Positions 47,224 to 56,968 are shown, counted from the first letter of the stretch. The stretch is 64,000 bases of DNA from Thermoproteota archaeon (GCA_027491785.1 JAOZGJ010000010.1:1-64000); one strand, 5' to 3'. The notes: generated by a model from the letters alone, not told the origin. Made by a program: numbers and translations.

Positions 47224-49056
47224 ATGACAGATATAGAGAGAGAACGTGTTATTCTTGCGGCCAGTATGGCCGCTACCTTTAGGCCTGACTTAATGACTAA
47301 TGATAAGGTTGAGGCAGCTACCAAGGGACATGGCGTCCTTACGATACCTGTTCTTGTTGCAGCAAATTCCATAGCGGATGATCTCCTCAAAGGCTTTGAT
47401 ATATCCTTGGTGGATGCTGCTGCCCCTGACTTGCCTCTGGATATCATCATAGAGAGAGCCGTTAACGCAGCTAAGAGCGCTGGAGCTGCACCTGAGAATG
47501 CTGCTCTAATTGCCGCAGCCCTCGCGTATTTCTCTGGAGCTGCAGCTAGGGCAGGCGTTCCAATGGCAAACAGAAAGCTTGGTGCAATAGCTAGGATTCA
47601 TGCTGGAGCAACGAGGACTAGCGCTATAGCACTCACAACCAACAAGTTCACCCATAGGATAACCGCATTCCCTGCCTACAAAGCCATATATGAGAAGCTC
47701 ATGGATAAGAAGCTGATAAAACTTGATGGGGCTGTGCTGCCACCCTTCGTGGCTGGAGGTGCGATATATGGGCATAGCAGGCTGGGAGAAGATATAGTAG
47801 TTCCTGAGCTAGCTAAGGAGGCAGCTAAGGTTGGGGCCTTAGCCATGAAGAACGCCATGGAAGGAGCTGGTATGACCGCCTATCCACTATGGCCCGCACT
47901 GATAGCCGCCGCAGTTACGATGGAGATAGTGCATCCGGACTCTTTCCTCGGTGAGGAGTACGGTCCCTTCGGTACCAAGTTCTCATGCTATGCTGCCGGC
48001 CAGGGAGCCGTTGAAGCCATGGGATTACCAGCCAAGATTCACATAAGGGGAACAGGAGAGGAGTATGATACGGCCCAAGTCATCGGAGACTTCGGGCTAA
48101 TACTGAAGGACATAGGCGCACCTACGGTCATTGGGATGATGGCTCTCAATGAGATATTTGCCGGTTTCCAGGAATCGGCCATAATAGGAGCGGGATTCTC
48201 AGGAGGACCCGTAAATCCACCTTTAGGGCACTTAAATGGAGATGCTGTACCTGCCATCAAGCTATTGCTGAAGTACAAGGGAGATGTCTACGCAGTAGCT
48301 GATGAGATAAAGAAGTACAAGATGGAGAGCTTCTTCGATCCTGAGATGGCCCTCACAGCGCTCAACACGATATCTAGGGTAGCTGAGTGGGTGAAGAGAG
48401 GCCCCGTGACGAAGGCCCTGATGATAGCTGGAGAAGAGGTGAGGGATAGAGCCGTATACAGGAGAGCAGCCAAGGCGTATGAGATGCTCAAGGCAGGAAA
48501 GAGCGTTGAAGAGGTAGCTAGAGCCCTTGATGAGGAAAGGCTCCATTACGTTGAGAAGAGATCCTCTGAGATGCTTAGCGCTTTCTTAGGCAAGAAGATA
48601 GAGCTCAAGTTCACTGAACTGAGACCTCAGGCTAGGAGACACGATGGATTCACCGCCAAATACTGGGGATTCGACTCCTACATCTCATACGACATCACCA
48701 TAGATGGCAAGAAGTATCATATAGAGGACCTCTCAGCTAAAGCAGTTCCCGAGTATGCGATAGAGGGCAAGGGCAGAGATGATCCCAACATGGGTACAGC
48801 AATATTCGTTGGTTCTGTTGTTGCTCAGGAGCTTCAATACATAGGTCACACCATAATAAACGTGACAGTGCCAGCCGCTGTCGCAGCGATACTGGGAATG
48901 GATCCAAAGGAGGCCGGAAAGAAGGCCGAAGAGGGAGCTTACCTGACGAGAGCCATACCAGGAGCCAAATACACTGCTAGGGAAGTAGCCGCCATGGCTA
49001 AGAGAATCTACGAGATGATGTCTCAAGAGAAGCACGATATACTCCCGCCTCAGTGA
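47224..49056 (+). CDS. Uncharacterised 610-aa soluble protein between Fae and MtdB, putative C1-linked function
   Basis: Long continuous ORF with TATA-like TTTAAA about 30 nt upstream; same-strand context fae-[this]-mtdB; no family recognised. Confidence 0.85.
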   Translation: MTDIERERVILAASMAATFRPDLMTNDKVEAATKGHGVLTIPVLVAANSIADDLLKGFDISLVDAAAPDLPLDIIIERAVNAAKSAGAAPENAALIAAALAYFSGAAARAGVPMANRKLGAIARIHAGATRTSAIALTTNKFTHRITAFPAYKAIYEKLMDKKLIKLDGAVLPPFVAGGAIYGHSRLGEDIVVPELAKEAAKVGALAMKNAMEGAGMTAYPLWPALIAAAVTMEIVHPDSFLGEEYGPFGTKFSCYAAGQGAVEAMGLPAKIHIRGTGEEYDTAQVIGDFGLILKDIGAPTVIGMMALNEIFAGFQESAIIGAGFSGGPVNPPLGHLNGDAVPAIKLLLKYKGDVYAVADEIKKYKMESFFDPEMALTALNTISRVAEWVKRGPVTKALMIAGEEVRDRAVYRRAAKAYEMLKAGKSVEEVARALDEERLHYVEKRSSEMLSAFLGKKIELKFTELRPQARRHDGFTAKYWGFDSYISYDITIDGKKYHIEDLSAKAVPEYAIEGKGRDDPNMGTAIFVGSVVAQELQYIGHTIINVTVPAAVAAILGMDPKEAGKKAEEGAYLTRAIPGAKYTAREVAAMAKRIYEMMSQEKHDILPPQ

Positions 49057-49106
49057 ATCCCTTACTTTCTCCTTTTTTCTTATTTCAGCTTATATCTCGA
49101 GGGTAG

Positions 49107-50015
49107 GTGTTAAGTTTGGAGTTTAAGAAGATAATGATCTTTTTGAGTACCGATGAGTACCCGAGCCCCTTCGACATACAGATGATGTACGATTCGGGGG
49201 CAGATCACGTGATCTATTACGGTAATGTAGATTCAAAGAAGGCTAAGCAGCTTATTATGGATTCCATGTTCCCGAGGGGACCTGAGGGGGTCGTTTACAC
49301 TGGTATGTTCATAGGGGGAACTAACGTAGAAGAGTGCTTAGCTATAGCAGATGTAGCTAAGAAGACGATGTTCCCTCCATTCCAGATAGCTACGATAATA
49401 GATCCCCAGGGCGGCTATACCACTGCTGCAGCCTTAGTTGCTAAGGTAGAGAGATGCCTGAAGGACAAGTTCAACTTGGACATATCCGAGGCTACCGTAG
49501 CTGTTGTTGGAGGAGCTGGCAAGGTGGGAGGTAATGCGGTCCTACTGCTTGCTAAAGATGGAGCTAAAGTGAGGATAGTGGATATCCTTCTTGATTTAGC
49601 TAAGAAGAGGAAAGAAGAGGTAAACAAAGTGGTAGGAGAGGAGAGAGTTGAGGTCTTTGAGGAGGAACCTAGAAGCCCGGACGTAATGGAAAGGGCATTG
49701 AAAGGCGCTGATGTCATCATAACAGCGGGTCCACCTGGGCTCCAGCTAGTGCCCAAATCCGTATTGGAGAAGATAACTGAATGTAAGGTGGCAGCCGATG
49801 TTAATGCCGTTCCCCCGTTGGGAATAGAGGGGCTGAAGAGTTCTAAGGATTGCAAGGCCTTCTTGGGAAACATTCACGGCATTGGAGCTCTTGCAATAGG
49901 ACCTTTAAAGAATCAGGTCGAAATGGAACTCATAAAGAGGGCACTTAACGAACCTTCTGGCTTCTTTGAGCTAGATGAAATGCATAAAGTGGCCAAGAGC
50001 CTGCTAGGCCTTTGA
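49107..50015 (+). CDS. mtdB-like: Methylene-tetrahydromethanopterin dehydrogenase (NAD(P)-dependent, MtdB-like)
   Basis: SPFDIQMMYDSGADHVIYYGNVD, IDPQGGYTTAAALVAKVE, VAVVGGAGKVGGNAVLLLAKDGAKVRIVD (dinucleotide binding), DVNAVPPLGIEGL. Confidence 0.9.
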   Translation: MLSLEFKKIMIFLSTDEYPSPFDIQMMYDSGADHVIYYGNVDSKKAKQLIMDSMFPRGPEGVVYTGMFIGGTNVEECLAIADVAKKTMFPPFQIATIIDPQGGYTTAAALVAKVERCLKDKFNLDISEATVAVVGGAGKVGGNAVLLLAKDGAKVRIVDILLDLAKKRKEEVNKVVGEERVEVFEEEPRSPDVMERALKGADVIITAGPPGLQLVPKSVLEKITECKVAADVNAVPPLGIEGLKSSKDCKAFLGNIHGIGALAIGPLKNQVEMELIKRALNEPSGFFELDEMHKVAKSLLGL

Positions 50016-50071
50016 TTTTTTGACTCTCCTCAACTCAACTTTTTATCTATCTCTTAGGGGGAGGTTCATCA

Positions 50072-50311
50072 GTGGTTTATATGATTAAAGTGAGATGTCC
50101 AGTCTGTGGAAAGGAGTTTGAAGTAGAGAAAGGACCCATCGTTACATGCCCGGACTGCAAGGCCCCTCTCAGGATCACGGTCCTCGAAGGTGGAGCTACA
50201 CTAGCTGAAGTTGCTGTGGAGGAGGAATTAGGAGAGTGGAAAGAGAAAGATCTCATCGAATTTGAGGAAGAGGAATTAGAAGAGCTTTGGGGTGATATAG
50301 AGGAGTCCTAG
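50072..50311 (+). CDS. LysW-like small zinc-ribbon protein with acidic C-terminus
   Basis: CPVCGKEFEVEKGPIVTCPDCKAPLRI... acidic tail EFEEEELEELWGDIEES. Confidence 0.75.
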   Translation: MVYMIKVRCPVCGKEFEVEKGPIVTCPDCKAPLRITVLEGGATLAEVAVEEELGEWKEKDLIEFEEEELEELWGDIEES

Positions 50312-50766
50312 CCTATGGGGCTTACGACGGTCCTTACCTGTTTTACTCCTTTTTTGGATGATACCCTATCAAGCAATTCCTTTACCCTCTTAGCACTCCC
50401 TTTCACTATTATTATCAATATGCAGTGCTCCTTATCCAAGTGGATATGGGTGTTGGATAAAACGATATCGAGGTACTCGTGCTGTATCTCGGTCAGGTAC
50501 TCATCTATTCCCCTCGTCTCATGATTGTATATTATATTGATCGTGCCGACCACGTTTCCCTCCTTACACTGCCAGTTCCTGTCAGCTAGGAAGTTCCTCA
50601 TGGCCAGCCTTATAGCCTTGGATCTCTTCATTCCAATTTGAGAGATTGTTTCATCAAATTCCCTGAGTAAATCAGCTGGTACAGATACGCCAAACCTGAC
50701 TACCCTACCATCTCCCAAATTTTCTTCTACTTTGTTCTTTCTCTGAGACATCTCTATTATCTCCAC
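50308..50766 (-). CDS. nikR: Nickel-responsive regulator NikR (RHH + ACT)
   Basis: RHH RFGVSVPADLLREFDETISQIGMKRSKAIRLAMRNFL; metal ligands QHEYLD / THIH / EHC. Confidence 0.92.
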   Translation of the reverse strand: MEIIEMSQRKNKVEENLGDGRVVRFGVSVPADLLREFDETISQIGMKRSKAIRLAMRNFLADRNWQCKEGNVVGTINIIYNHETRGIDEYLTEIQHEYLDIVLSNTHIHLDKEHCILIIIVKGSAKRVKELLDRVSSKKGVKQVRTVVSPIG

Positions 50767-50787
50767 AGCTAAGCTTTATTTGTTATT

Positions 50788-51792
50788 CTAATAAGCATTA
50801 TCAGAAGAATTTCTAATATCATCATATAACCAACATTTCACCTCATTTTCACCAACTGGGATCATGGGAGGTTCATCTAAGCATTTCTCCTGAGAATGGG
50901 AATAGGGACACCTAGGATGAAATCTGCAGCCAATGGGAGGGTCAGTTATATTGGGATGCCTGCCAGGTATGGGAATGAGACCCCTGCTTGGTAGTGCATC
51001 TAGGAGGAGCTTGGAATATGGATGCAAAGGGGATCTGAAGAAATATTCAGCTTTAGTAATTTCAACTATTTGTCCACAATACATGACGGCTATTACATCA
51101 GCTAATTTTTCTGCAAACTCTAGATCATGCGTTATAAGAAGAATAGCCGGGCTATCCCTCATATTCTTGATTTCTCTCAAAGCCTTTAGTGCTTTTTCCT
51201 TCATGATGGAATCTAGGCCCTTCGTAGGCTCATCAACTAGAAGTACTTTCGGTTTTCCAGCGATTCCTATTGCTAGGAGGGCTCTCTGCTTCATACCTCC
51301 GCTAAGCTGATGTGGGTAGCTTCTAGCTATCCTCTCAGGGGGATTAAGGCCGAGTTTCCTCAAAATTTCAACGGAAGTTTTCCATGCCTCTTTTCTTTTA
51401 TACCCATAACGTTCGATGAGTATCTCCCCTATCTGATCTCCTATCTTAAGCGTTGGATTCAGCATGGTATCTGGATTTTGAGGGATCCACGCTATTTCCT
51501 TCCCTCTAATTTCTCTCATAGATCTTTCATTAAGATCCAAGAGGTTCTTCCCTCCATACAAGATCTCTCCTGAGGATGAGGCATTACTTGGAAGAAGTCT
51601 CATGATGGAAATTCCAAGGACGCTCTTTCCGCTACCACTTTCACCTACTAGGGAAAGTACTCTGCCTTTCCTTAGGTTTAGGCTTATGTCATCTAATACA
51701 TCGATCCTCCCTCTTTCCGTTTGGAAAGAAACTTTCAGTCCCCTAATTCTCAAAATAACTTCTGTATCTGTGACAGGCAACGTAATGCCCAC
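50788..51792 (-). CDS. ABC transporter ATP-binding protein (Opp/Dpp/Nik type)
   Basis: VGESGSGKSVLGISIMRLL, LSGGMKQRALLAIGIAGKPKVLLVDEPTKGLD, C-terminal GCRFHPRCPYS. Confidence 0.93.
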   Translation of the reverse strand: MGITLPVTDTEVILRIRGLKVSFQTERGRIDVLDDISLNLRKGRVLSLVGESGSGKSVLGISIMRLLPSNASSSGEILYGGKNLLDLNERSMREIRGKEIAWIPQNPDTMLNPTLKIGDQIGEILIERYGYKRKEAWKTSVEILRKLGLNPPERIARSYPHQLSGGMKQRALLAIGIAGKPKVLLVDEPTKGLDSIMKEKALKALREIKNMRDSPAILLITHDLEFAEKLADVIAVMYCGQIVEITKAEYFFRSPLHPYSKLLLDALPSRGLIPIPGRHPNITDPPIGCRFHPRCPYSHSQEKCLDEPPMIPVGENEVKCWLYDDIRNSSDNAY

Positions 51793-52645
51793 CCTCCACC
51801 TTCCTCAATCTAGGTACCTCTTCTTTGCATGTAGGCATCCTATAAGGACATCTACCGTAGAAGGGACATCCTCTCGATTCTACGCTTGTTTCTATCCTAT
51901 CTTCCCTTTTACCAACGAGAACTTCCGTATAAGGGTGTAATGGATTCTTGATAAGCTCTCTCGCTGGAGCTAGCTCTACTATACTCCCAGATAGCATTAC
52001 AGCTATCTTTTCTCCCATAAAAGAGGCTACTCTCACATCATGTGATATGAATAAATAGGAGAGATTTCCCTTCAACGACTTTATGAGTCTCAGGATATCT
52101 GCTTGCGTACTTACATCTAACATTGAAGTAGGTTCATCGCAGATGAGGAGAATGGGATTAGTTATCAGGGAGCTTGCTATAACTGCCCTCTGGAGCTCCC
52201 CTCCACTTACCTCATGAGGTCTCCTCTGAAGGATATCATAGTCTAAAGAAACCATTTCCAAGAGCTTTTCTATCTGATCCTCTCTTTCCCTCTTATCAAT
52301 ACCATGTATCTTCAAAGGCTCTACTATGCTATCATAAAGCCTCCATCTTGGATCTAATGCGCTCTCGGGATGTTGCGGAATATAGCCCATTAACCTCCTA
52401 AGTTCCCTTGGAATCCTCCCAGTTACATCCTTTCCGTTGAATACCACCTTTCCCTCTGTAGGTGCAGTAATTCCAAGGAGCACTTTAGCCAAGGTCGTCT
52501 TACCTGCACCCGATTCCCCGATAATGGAGAGGGATTCTCCCTCCCCTAGGGAAATCGTTACATTATTGAGGGCAATTACCCTCCTCCCACCTATCCATCC
52601 GCTCTTATAGATCTTAGTTAGGTTGATTCCCTCCAGAATCTTCAA
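51743..52645 (-). CDS. ABC transporter ATP-binding protein (Opp/Dpp/Nik type)
   Basis: GESGAGKTTLAKVLLGI, VSGGELQRAVIASSLITNPILLICDEPTSMLD, GCPFYGRCPYR. Confidence 0.93.
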   Translation of the reverse strand: MKILEGINLTKIYKSGWIGGRRVIALNNVTISLGEGESLSIIGESGAGKTTLAKVLLGITAPTEGKVVFNGKDVTGRIPRELRRLMGYIPQHPESALDPRWRLYDSIVEPLKIHGIDKREREDQIEKLLEMVSLDYDILQRRPHEVSGGELQRAVIASSLITNPILLICDEPTSMLDVSTQADILRLIKSLKGNLSYLFISHDVRVASFMGEKIAVMLSGSIVELAPARELIKNPLHPYTEVLVGKREDRIETSVESRGCPFYGRCPYRMPTCKEEVPRLRKVEGGHYVACHRYRSYFEN

Positions 52646-52667
52646 GAAGGGTCACCTTTTTGGATTT

Positions 52668-53465
52668 TCAGTCCAATTTAATGGTATAAGGTTGAACATA
52701 TTCCCCAAAGAAAGCATCTCGCCAGGCTGTTAGCTTAATGGCCTTCCTCACCTTATCTACATCTATAACTTTAACACTGGCGACGTGAGTGAGCCCTATG
52801 CCTCTAAGGATGTTAGGATGGGCCTGAGCTGTGGAACCAACCAGCGCGCGTATCTTTGCATTTTTAGAGTACTTTATTATGCTATCCAAAGTATCGTTAA
52901 GTATAGCTGCCCCAGTTATTATTACAGCATCTGCCTGCGGAAGCAATCTAGGCTCTAGACAGTCAGAGAAAGCATTTCTACGTGCAGATTTATCCCTCTC
53001 GAAGACGATGACATCATATCCTAATGACTTCAATTTATCTACTAGAGGGGTCATAAAGCCCACAACTGCTATCTTACCCTCAGGAATTTCCTTCCTAACG
53101 AGGCTCACGACATCCTCTACTAGATTTGAATTCCACCTCTCTAGATCTAAGAGGTATTGGGAGACTGCATTGATGGTAGCAATGCCTAAAACTCGTTCAA
53201 TCATATGCACGCTATCAGCCATTCTCAATGCCTCTGCAGCTGGGCCCTTCTCTGAGAATCTTGGTGGTTCCCATACTTCTCGGTTAGACATTTCCAGTAA
53301 AGGTGTCAGGCACGCACCTAAAGCCCTTCTCCCTTCAGGATCCCTCACTACCACGTAGGTGTAGGGATGACATACAGCAGCGTCTTCTATAATAAGATCC
53401 GGGCCCTCCTTGATCATCTCCTCGCATCTGCTCTTCAGGATATCTAAAATCATTTTAATCACCAC
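52668..53465 (-). CDS. DUF364/DUF4213 putative heavy-metal chelation protein
   Basis: KIAVVGFMTPLVDKLKSLGYDVIVFERDK, ADAVIITGAAILNDTLDSIIKYSKNAKIRALVGSTAQAHPNILRGIGLTHVASVKVIDVDKV. Confidence 0.8.
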   Translation of the reverse strand: MVIKMILDILKSRCEEMIKEGPDLIIEDAAVCHPYTYVVVRDPEGRRALGACLTPLLEMSNREVWEPPRFSEKGPAAEALRMADSVHMIERVLGIATINAVSQYLLDLERWNSNLVEDVVSLVRKEIPEGKIAVVGFMTPLVDKLKSLGYDVIVFERDKSARRNAFSDCLEPRLLPQADAVIITGAAILNDTLDSIIKYSKNAKIRALVGSTAQAHPNILRGIGLTHVASVKVIDVDKVRKAIKLTAWRDAFFGEYVQPYTIKLD

Positions 53466-54286
53466 AACCTTACTCTAAGCCTTGGATTAAGGCTTCCCTC
53501 GAGATCTATTGCTACGAGGGTCATTCCTAATATGAGGAGAGTTAGAGCAGCTGTCGGGGGGCCTATCGTCCATATCCATTCATCGGTCAGAAATATGATG
53601 CTTCTCTGGAGGGCATGCTGGATCTCCATGCCCCAGCTCAGAGTAGTTGGATCTTCTAGACCGAAGAAACCTACGCTAGCCTCAGCTAGCACAGCGTGCC
53701 CAGCTTCCAAGACGAACTGAGCTGCAACCAATGGGAAAGTTGCAGGCAACAGGTGCTTTACCATGATATATGAGTCTCGAGCTCCAATGCATCTTAGCCT
53801 CTCTATATAACTCTTGCTGCTCTCCTGCCTGATGAAGGGTTTTATCACCCTCGCTGTTATTGCCCATCCAAAGAAGGAAAGCACGAGTATTATCAGCCAC
53901 ACGTTCGGCCTGAGAAAAGTGGCTAAGATAACAATGAGGGGTAAACGTGGAACAGTAAGGAAGAAATCGAGAACCCTTGATATTAGGGGATCCCATTTGG
54001 GGTAATATCCGGATACCAGGGCGACGATGGTACCTATCAGCGTAGAGATGGCAGCTGTTAAGGTCCCTACAATGACGGAAGTTCTGGCTCCATAGATCAG
54101 GTGAGTCAGCACATCATGCCCCACGTCATCTGTCCCAAGCAGGTGATGGGTCGTCGGTGGGCTCAACGGTGTGAATAGATCCTCTGGTTGATAAGGGGAG
54201 ATGAGCGGAGCTAGAGTTCCTATAATAGCTACAATCATGATTATAGCAAGTCCTATATACCCTCCCATCCCCAATAGCAGTTTCAA
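53459..54286 (-). CDS. ABC transporter permease (DppC/NikC type)
   Basis: HLLGTDDVGHDVLTHLIYGARTSVIVG...; BPD motif. Confidence 0.92.
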   Translation of the reverse strand: MKLLLGMGGYIGLAIIMIVAIIGTLAPLISPYQPEDLFTPLSPPTTHHLLGTDDVGHDVLTHLIYGARTSVIVGTLTAAISTLIGTIVALVSGYYPKWDPLISRVLDFFLTVPRLPLIVILATFLRPNVWLIILVLSFFGWAITARVIKPFIRQESSKSYIERLRCIGARDSYIMVKHLLPATFPLVAAQFVLEAGHAVLAEASVGFFGLEDPTTLSWGMEIQHALQRSIIFLTDEWIWTIGPPTAALTLLILGMTLVAIDLEGSLNPRLRVRLW

Positions 54287-55257
54287 AGGAAACCCTCCCT
54301 CATCCTTGGATCTATGATCAGCGATAGGATATCTGCCAGGACATTCATGAGAACTAAAGAAGCCATTACAATGAGAAAAACCGCCTGCAGCAATGGAAAA
54401 TCATAGTAATCGTAGGCTGTCAACATGAGCCATGTGATCCCCGGGTAATTGAAGACATCTTCAACGAACATGCATGAAAGGATAGAGTATCCAAGGAGAA
54501 GGCCTGTTTTGGAGAATATGGGAGGGAGCGCATTTCTCATCACATGCCTTAGGAAGATGGTCCTCTCCTTTAACCCCTTTGATCTCGCGAAGAGGACGTA
54601 ATCCTCATCAAGGACGTTGATGATAGAATTCCTAAAGAAATAATACATTTGCCCGAATTCAGCCAGAGAGAATACGATTGCCGGAGCTATAGCATGCCAC
54701 AAGATATCCCTAATTCCCTCCTCGGTAGAAAAGCCTAGTGAAGGAAATATCCTGAGTTTTAAAGAGAAAAATATCAGGAATAGCATAGCTAGGGCGAAAG
54801 GTGGTACTGAATAGAGCGTCAAAGATATCGAGGTTAATGAGATATCCGTGAACCTCCCCCTCCTCTTGGCTGCTAGGGCGCTAAGGGGCAAGGCCAAAGA
54901 TATGGAGATAAGAAACCCCAGTAGTATTAAGATAATAGTCCTGAGCAGTGGGGGCAAGAGAACTTCCCTCACAGGCTCTGAAAAGTATGTAGAATATCCA
55001 AAATTTAGAAGCGCTATGTTCCTCATGTAAGTGAGATACTGATCGATGAGGGGCTTATTAAGTCCGTAATACTCTATTAGCTTATCCCTCGCCTCTTTCG
55101 TAAGGATTAAGGGAATATCAGCTGCTTCTCCACCTAGGTAATCTAAGGGACTTCCAGGCATGAACCTAACGAGCAGAAAGGAGACAGAAGCGATTAACAT
55201 GAGTAAGATCGCATATTGAATGACCTTAAAAAGTAAGGGCAGGAGGAGACGGCGCAA
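54283..55257 (-). CDS. ABC transporter permease (DppB/NikB type)
   Basis: SFLLVRFMPGSPLDYLGG, YGLNKPLIDQYLTYMRNIALLNFGYS, LFARSKGLKERTIFLRHVMRNALPP. Confidence 0.92.
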   Translation of the reverse strand: MRRLLLPLLFKVIQYAILLMLIASVSFLLVRFMPGSPLDYLGGEAADIPLILTKEARDKLIEYYGLNKPLIDQYLTYMRNIALLNFGYSTYFSEPVREVLLPPLLRTIILILLGFLISISLALPLSALAAKRRGRFTDISLTSISLTLYSVPPFALAMLFLIFFSLKLRIFPSLGFSTEEGIRDILWHAIAPAIVFSLAEFGQMYYFFRNSIINVLDEDYVLFARSKGLKERTIFLRHVMRNALPPIFSKTGLLLGYSILSCMFVEDVFNYPGITWLMLTAYDYYDFPLLQAVFLIVMASLVLMNVLADILSLIIDPRMREGFL

Positions 55258-55261
55258 CTAT

Positions 55262-56968
55262 CTACCCTCTCCTCACCTTTCTCATCAAATATACTAAGAT
55301 TAGGATCACGATTACCAGTAGGACTAGCGATATAAGGAGTTCATTCTGTCCTAACGTAGTTTTCACTGCACTCCCAGAGGGAGTATATTCGGCTCTCTTC
55401 AGTAGAGCAATTTTGTTCCACCATATAGGTATCCCATGGGCTATTCCCCGCTTTGTCCAGAACCAGTTAATTGGTTTAGATGTCGTATAGACGCAATCAG
55501 TCTTAGGATGATAGAGGGCAATCAGTGGAAGATCCTGCGCTATGATAAGCTGTAGCTTATCAGCTAATACCTTCTTCTTCTCTTTGTCTGTTGTTATATA
55601 GAATTCTTTATAGAGCTTTTGGAATGTTGTGTTGGAATATGTATGAGCTGGCCAATCAACTGTCGATTTTATTCCGGGCCAGAGATCAATAATCCCTCCA
55701 TGGCCCGTTATCGCCATGTAGAAATCTCCTTTGTCCAGTAAATTATCCATCGGCTTGGTATCCATTACCTTAATCACTATATCTATGCCCACTTCCTTCA
55801 ACTGCTGCCTTATTAATTCGGCTTCGCGTGAATACCTTTTCACTGAAAGCATTATAAAGGAGAGCTTCGTTCCATTAGGTGTCTCCCTTATACCATCGCC
55901 GTCCCTATCTTTAAATCCCATGCTATCCATCATTAGCTCGGCTTTGCTTCTATTGTAGTTATATCTAGGAAGATCAGGGTTGTACCACGGAGAGTCCGGA
56001 TGGGTTATGCCTAAACTTGCAACAACCCCTCCTCCATGGAGGACCTTCTCCACAATCTCAGACCTATTTATAGCATAGGCGATGGACTCCCTAAACCTCT
56101 TTAAAGTGAATGGATACCTTTTACAGTTGAATATGAGCTCTAGCACCCAGTAACTGGGTCCCTCCAAGATCCTATAAGATCTATCTCCCCTAAACGTTGA
56201 TACTACTTCAACTTCAGATCCGTAGAATGAGGCAGCATCCACCTCTCCACTCTTTAAGGCTACGGAGGCATCTCCGCCCATTGGTCCCCCTATGGCCTTT
56301 AAATAGAGCCTCTTTACAATAGGCGTACCCATAAAATAACCTTCATTTGCCTCTAATAAGTAATACTCACCTTTCTTATATTCTACTAATTTGTAAGGGC
56401 CAGATCCTATGAAAGCTTTTTTATCTACATATTTAAGCGGGTTAGTTACATTACTCCATACATGCTTCGGGATTATCTGCACCTCCCCCATGAACTCATC
56501 CAAGAAGCTGGAATAAGGTTCCTTAAGAGCTATCTCCACCGTAAGATTATCCAAAGCCCTCGCACTCTTCAAATATGTAGCTACCGCAGAAGCCCCAAAG
56601 GGGAAAGGATATTTCTTCAGGTAATTAAACGTGAATGCAACATCCTCTGCCGTTAAAGGTAGGCCATCATGCCAGTGGATCCCTCTTCTCAGGTGGATAA
56701 TCCACAGTAGTCCGTTGCTCTTTGAGGTCCAGTTACTGGCGAGCCAGGGTATGAACCCCTTATCATCCTTCCATATCAGGGTATCCCATATAAAGGAGGT
56801 TAGGACATAGGAAGGTCCTCTTCTGTGATGAAATGGTGTAGGAATACCCCAATCGCCAAAAGCTATGCTGTAGGTATTTATCTGATTTTCATTCTGACCG
56901 GATATCGACGATGCGGTTATCAGAAGAGAGAATAAGAGAATGAAGGGCAGTACCCTAATTATAGTCAT
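55262..56968 (-). CDS. ABC transporter substrate-binding protein (SBP family 5)
   Basis: Signal peptide; RRGIHWHDGLPLTAEDVAFTFNYLKK; RESIAYAINRSEIVEKVLHGGG; C-terminal TM anchor. Confidence 0.92.
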   Translation of the reverse strand: MTIIRVLPFILLFSLLITASSISGQNENQINTYSIAFGDWGIPTPFHHRRGPSYVLTSFIWDTLIWKDDKGFIPWLASNWTSKSNGLLWIIHLRRGIHWHDGLPLTAEDVAFTFNYLKKYPFPFGASAVATYLKSARALDNLTVEIALKEPYSSFLDEFMGEVQIIPKHVWSNVTNPLKYVDKKAFIGSGPYKLVEYKKGEYYLLEANEGYFMGTPIVKRLYLKAIGGPMGGDASVALKSGEVDAASFYGSEVEVVSTFRGDRSYRILEGPSYWVLELIFNCKRYPFTLKRFRESIAYAINRSEIVEKVLHGGGVVASLGITHPDSPWYNPDLPRYNYNRSKAELMMDSMGFKDRDGDGIRETPNGTKLSFIMLSVKRYSREAELIRQQLKEVGIDIVIKVMDTKPMDNLLDKGDFYMAITGHGGIIDLWPGIKSTVDWPAHTYSNTTFQKLYKEFYITTDKEKKKVLADKLQLIIAQDLPLIALYHPKTDCVYTTSKPINWFWTKRGIAHGIPIWWNKIALLKRAEYTPSGSAVKTTLGQNELLISLVLLVIVILILVYLMRKVRRG

